In this document: positions 6,858 through 6,929 of the stretch, in pieces | Layout of the letters: every line of letters starts with the position of its first letter | Position numbering within the stretch: position 1 is the first letter of the stretch | The notes under the pieces: model-generated | The model's input: the letters and a program-made list of their open reading frames with translations, nothing else | Told to the model about the DNA's origin: nothing | The model's database searches: none | Source: Aureispira sp964404215 | GTDB taxonomy: Bacteria; Bacteroidota; Bacteroidia; Chitinophagales; Saprospiraceae | Assembly (NCBI GenBank): GCA_964404215.1 | Contig: CAYOJF010000175.1 | Coordinates: forward strand, 1-6,929 | Length of the DNA: 6,929 nucleotides | Direction: 5' to 3' | Translations under genes and position numbers: made by a program

Positions 6858-6890
6858 TTACTGATGTTACGCATTATTCAAATAGATTTG
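6858..6890 (+). promoter_or_regulatory. Predicted rightward promoter for a gene beyond the window (TTACTG-N19-TAGATTTG)
   Basis: TAGATTTG at 6883-6890 is an exact TAnnTTTG match on the plus strand, with TTACTG at 6858-6863, 19 nt upstream. This is the same hexamer and almost the same spacing as at the pdxA promoter. No ATG follows within the remaining 39 bases, so the gene it serves would start outside the window. The gene itself is inferred. Confidence 0.45.
6879..6886 (-). promoter_or_regulatory. Possible leftward -7 box for the AsmA-like gene
   Basis: Reads TCTATTTG on the minus strand, one mismatch from TAnnTTTG. It overlaps the rightward box within the palindrome CAAATAGATTTG (6879-6890). 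It would give a leader of about 50 nt to the ATG at 6823. No exact leftward TAnnTTTG occurs between 6824 and 6929, so the true promoter may be elsewhere. Confidence 0.25.
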
Positions 6891-6929
6891 TAGAATAACA
6901 GTTAGCTATTGGATAAGAAGTCGTTTTAC

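Overview
The window looks like ordinary chromosome from a member of the Bacteroidota. The support is AT-rich sequence, start codons preceded by A-rich DNA without Shine-Dalgarno motifs, close matches to the Bacteroidota -7 promoter element TAnnTTTG, a very large single-anchor AsmA-type envelope protein, and a MetX-type homoserine acyltransferase. A saprospirian or chitinophagal lineage is possible, but the sequence alone does not settle the order. I see no transposase, integrase, phage gene, tRNA, rRNA or CRISPR array.

Layout from left to right: (1) a perfect bidirectional hairpin terminator at the left edge, shared by a rightward gene outside the window and leftward cysQ; (2) cysQ, leftward; (3) a short divergent promoter region with two -7 boxes on opposite strands; (4) pdxA, rightward, whose product carries an unusual lysine-rich disordered tail of about 120 residues; (5) a convergent terminator with perfect 27-bp arms, one of which is the coding end of metX; (6) metX, leftward; (7) a 1098-residue AsmA-like protein gene, leftward, 30 bp upstream of metX and probably co-transcribed with it; (8) a divergent promoter region at the right edge that probably also serves a rightward gene starting beyond the window.

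The genes do not form an obvious pathway cluster. There is a loose sulfur and amino-acid theme. CysQ clears the 3',5'-bisphosphate nucleotide left by sulfate assimilation, and MetX activates homoserine for methionine synthesis. PdxA helps make pyridoxal phosphate, the cofactor of the sulfhydrylases and lyases that act after MetX. The AsmA-like protein belongs to envelope biogenesis. No new defence or mobile system is visible. The points most worth a second look are the PdxA tail, the roughly 122-residue internal periodicity of the AsmA-like protein and its strongly basic C-terminus, the terminator built into the metX coding end, and a shared TTACTG-N19/20-TAnnTTTG promoter arrangement at both divergent regions.
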